A stretch of 7,646 nucleotides of DNA from an uncultured Bacteroidales bacterium (GTDB lineage: Bacteria; Bacteroidota; Bacteroidia; Bacteroidales; UBA932). The DNA lies in NCBI GenBank assembly GCA_946415795.1, contig CAMKTW010000080.1:1-7646 (forward strand), in the 5' to 3' direction. Within the stretch, counting starts at the first letter, position 1; each line of letters opens with the position of its first letter. The position numbers and the translations under genes are program-made. A model generated the notes under the pieces. The model ran no database searches. It was not told the DNA's origin and worked only from the letters and a program-made list of their open reading frames with translations. Of this stretch, positions 6,959 through 7,646 are shown in pieces.

Positions 6959-7441
6959 TTATTCTGCCTTGGGAGTCTCCTCTGCAGGAGCCTCTGCTGC
7001 CTCTGCCTTGGGCGCAGATTTGCGGCTGCGGCGGGTAGCGGGCTTCCTGGCCGCCTTCTTCTCGGTAGCAGCGAGTGCAGCCTCGTTGAAGTCAACCAGC
7101 TCTATGATAGCCATATCGGCTGCATCACCCTGGCGGAAACCGGTCTTCACGATGCGGGTGTATCCGCCCGGACGGTCGCCAATCTTCGGAGCCACTACGC
7201 GGAACAACTCGCTGACAGCCTCTTTCTGCTTAAGATAGCTGAAAACAGTACGGCGGGAGTGGGTCGAATCGTCTTTGGATTTGGTGATCAGCGGCTCGAC
7301 ATACATCCTCAGAGCCTTTGCCTTTGCCAAAGTGGTCTCTATCTGCTTGTGCATAATAAGAGAGCAAGCCATATTGGAAAGCATAGCCTTGCGGTGACCG
7401 CTTTTGCGTCCCAGATGGTTAATTGACCTATTGTGTCTCAT
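6959..7441 (-). CDS. rplQ: Large ribosomal subunit protein bL17
   Basis: L17 is a 50S subunit protein near the exit tunnel. The 160 residues open with the near-invariant MRHNRSINHLGRKSGHRKAM, followed by LIMHKQIETTLAKAKALR (28-45) and the GGYTRIVKTGFRQGDAADMAIIELV core (92-116). The core ends near residue 120, close to the length of the E. coli protein (127). Residues 122-160 are a low-complexity Ala/Lys/Arg then Ala/Glu/Pro tail, basic first and acidic at the end, of the sort common in Bacteroidota L17 and probably flexible at the ribosome surface. The gene lies 6 bases after the rpoA stop, the classic rpoA-rplQ order, and is last before a strong terminator. No Shine-Dalgarno sequence precedes the ATG, as expected for a highly expressed gene in this phylum. 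Confidence 0.98.
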   Translation of the reverse strand: MRHNRSINHLGRKSGHRKAMLSNMACSLIMHKQIETTLAKAKALRMYVEPLITKSKDDSTHSRRTVFSYLKQKEAVSELFRVVAPKIGDRPGGYTRIVKTGFRQGDAADMAIIELVDFNEAALAATEKKAARKPATRRSRKSAPKAEAAEAPAEETPKAE

Positions 7442-7447
7442 ATTCTG

Positions 7448-7646
7448 TTATTCTTTTTTATCAATGTTGTACTTAGATACATCCATCCCAAAGTTGAGCT
7501 TGAGCTTCTGCTCTACCAGGAATACCACCTCGGTGAGTGATTTCTTGCCAAAGTTGCGCAGTTTCATCAACTCCTCCTTCTTATGCGAAACCAGGTCGGC
7601 GATGGTCTCGATATCAACGGCCTTGAGGCAGTTGAGAGCGCGGACG
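7448..7646 (-). CDS. rpoA: RNA polymerase alpha subunit, C-terminal part (partial)
   Basis: Only the last 65 codons are present; the 5' part lies beyond the window end. Translated on the - strand it begins VRALNCLKAVDIETIADL and continues to NFGKKSLTEV and a final NIDKKE. This is the alpha C-terminal domain, which contacts UP-element DNA and transcription activators. By alignment with E. coli the DNA-binding residues Arg265, Asn268, Cys269, Lys298 and Ser299 are all conserved (VRxxNC and GKKS). The stop codon is 6 bases before rplQ, and the two genes are surely co-transcribed. Too short to have been noticed by length alone, but the motif match is unambiguous. Confidence 0.97.
   Translation of the reverse strand, partial: VRALNCLKAVDIETIADLVSHKKEELMKLRNFGKKSLTEVVFLVEQKLKLNFGMDVSKYNIDKKE

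Noticed and set aside
6693..7426. Overlapping + strand frames of 164-181 codons across the barrel/rplQ spacer
   Set aside because: Antisense to rplQ and the barrel signal peptide, Ala/Ser/Leu-rich translations, and they run through the terminator stem.

Overview
This window looks like a Bacteroidales (Bacteroidota) chromosome segment of moderate GC. The evidence is a short rpoA-rplQ tail with an Ala/Lys/Glu-rich L17 extension, near absence of Shine-Dalgarno sequences, TAnnTTTG promoter-like motifs, a UvrA with the altered first zinc-finger pair that I recall from this phylum, and a standalone outer-membrane beta-barrel protein of apparent DUF6850 type. No tRNA, rRNA, CRISPR array or insertion sequence was seen.

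Layout. A + strand gene at 23-1237 encodes a degenerate penicillin-binding-protein transpeptidase domain behind an unusual membrane head. It converges, with a 7-base gap, on a - strand pair: a metallo-beta-lactamase-fold hydrolase (4056-4685) followed 15 bases later by uvrA (1245-4040). Divergent from that pair, across a 60-base AT-rich promoter region, is a + strand deoxynucleoside kinase (4746-5360). It converges with a 3-base gap on a - strand outer-membrane barrel gene (5364-6845). A 113-base spacer holding a strong hairpin terminator separates the barrel gene from the end of the ribosomal operon: rplQ (6959-7441), preceded by the 3' end of rpoA (7448-7646, running off the window).

Most of the window is housekeeping: nucleotide excision repair, nucleoside salvage, transcription and translation. 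The exception is the first gene. Its first ~41 codons are AT-rich (about 26% GC by hand count over bases 1-150). They carry an IxRMANNSFxLKGW membrane motif that I associate with small two-helix membrane proteins, some near defence loci. From about codon 42 the composition jumps to about 57% GC and the sequence becomes an FtsI/PBP-type transpeptidase domain, entered with no pedestal domain. That domain has lost the catalytic Ser and Lys of SxxK (Glu and Gln instead) and the Asn of SxN (His instead), but keeps KTGT. It therefore reads as an in-frame chimera whose enzymatic half is probably a pseudoenzyme, and it is the best candidate here for something undescribed.
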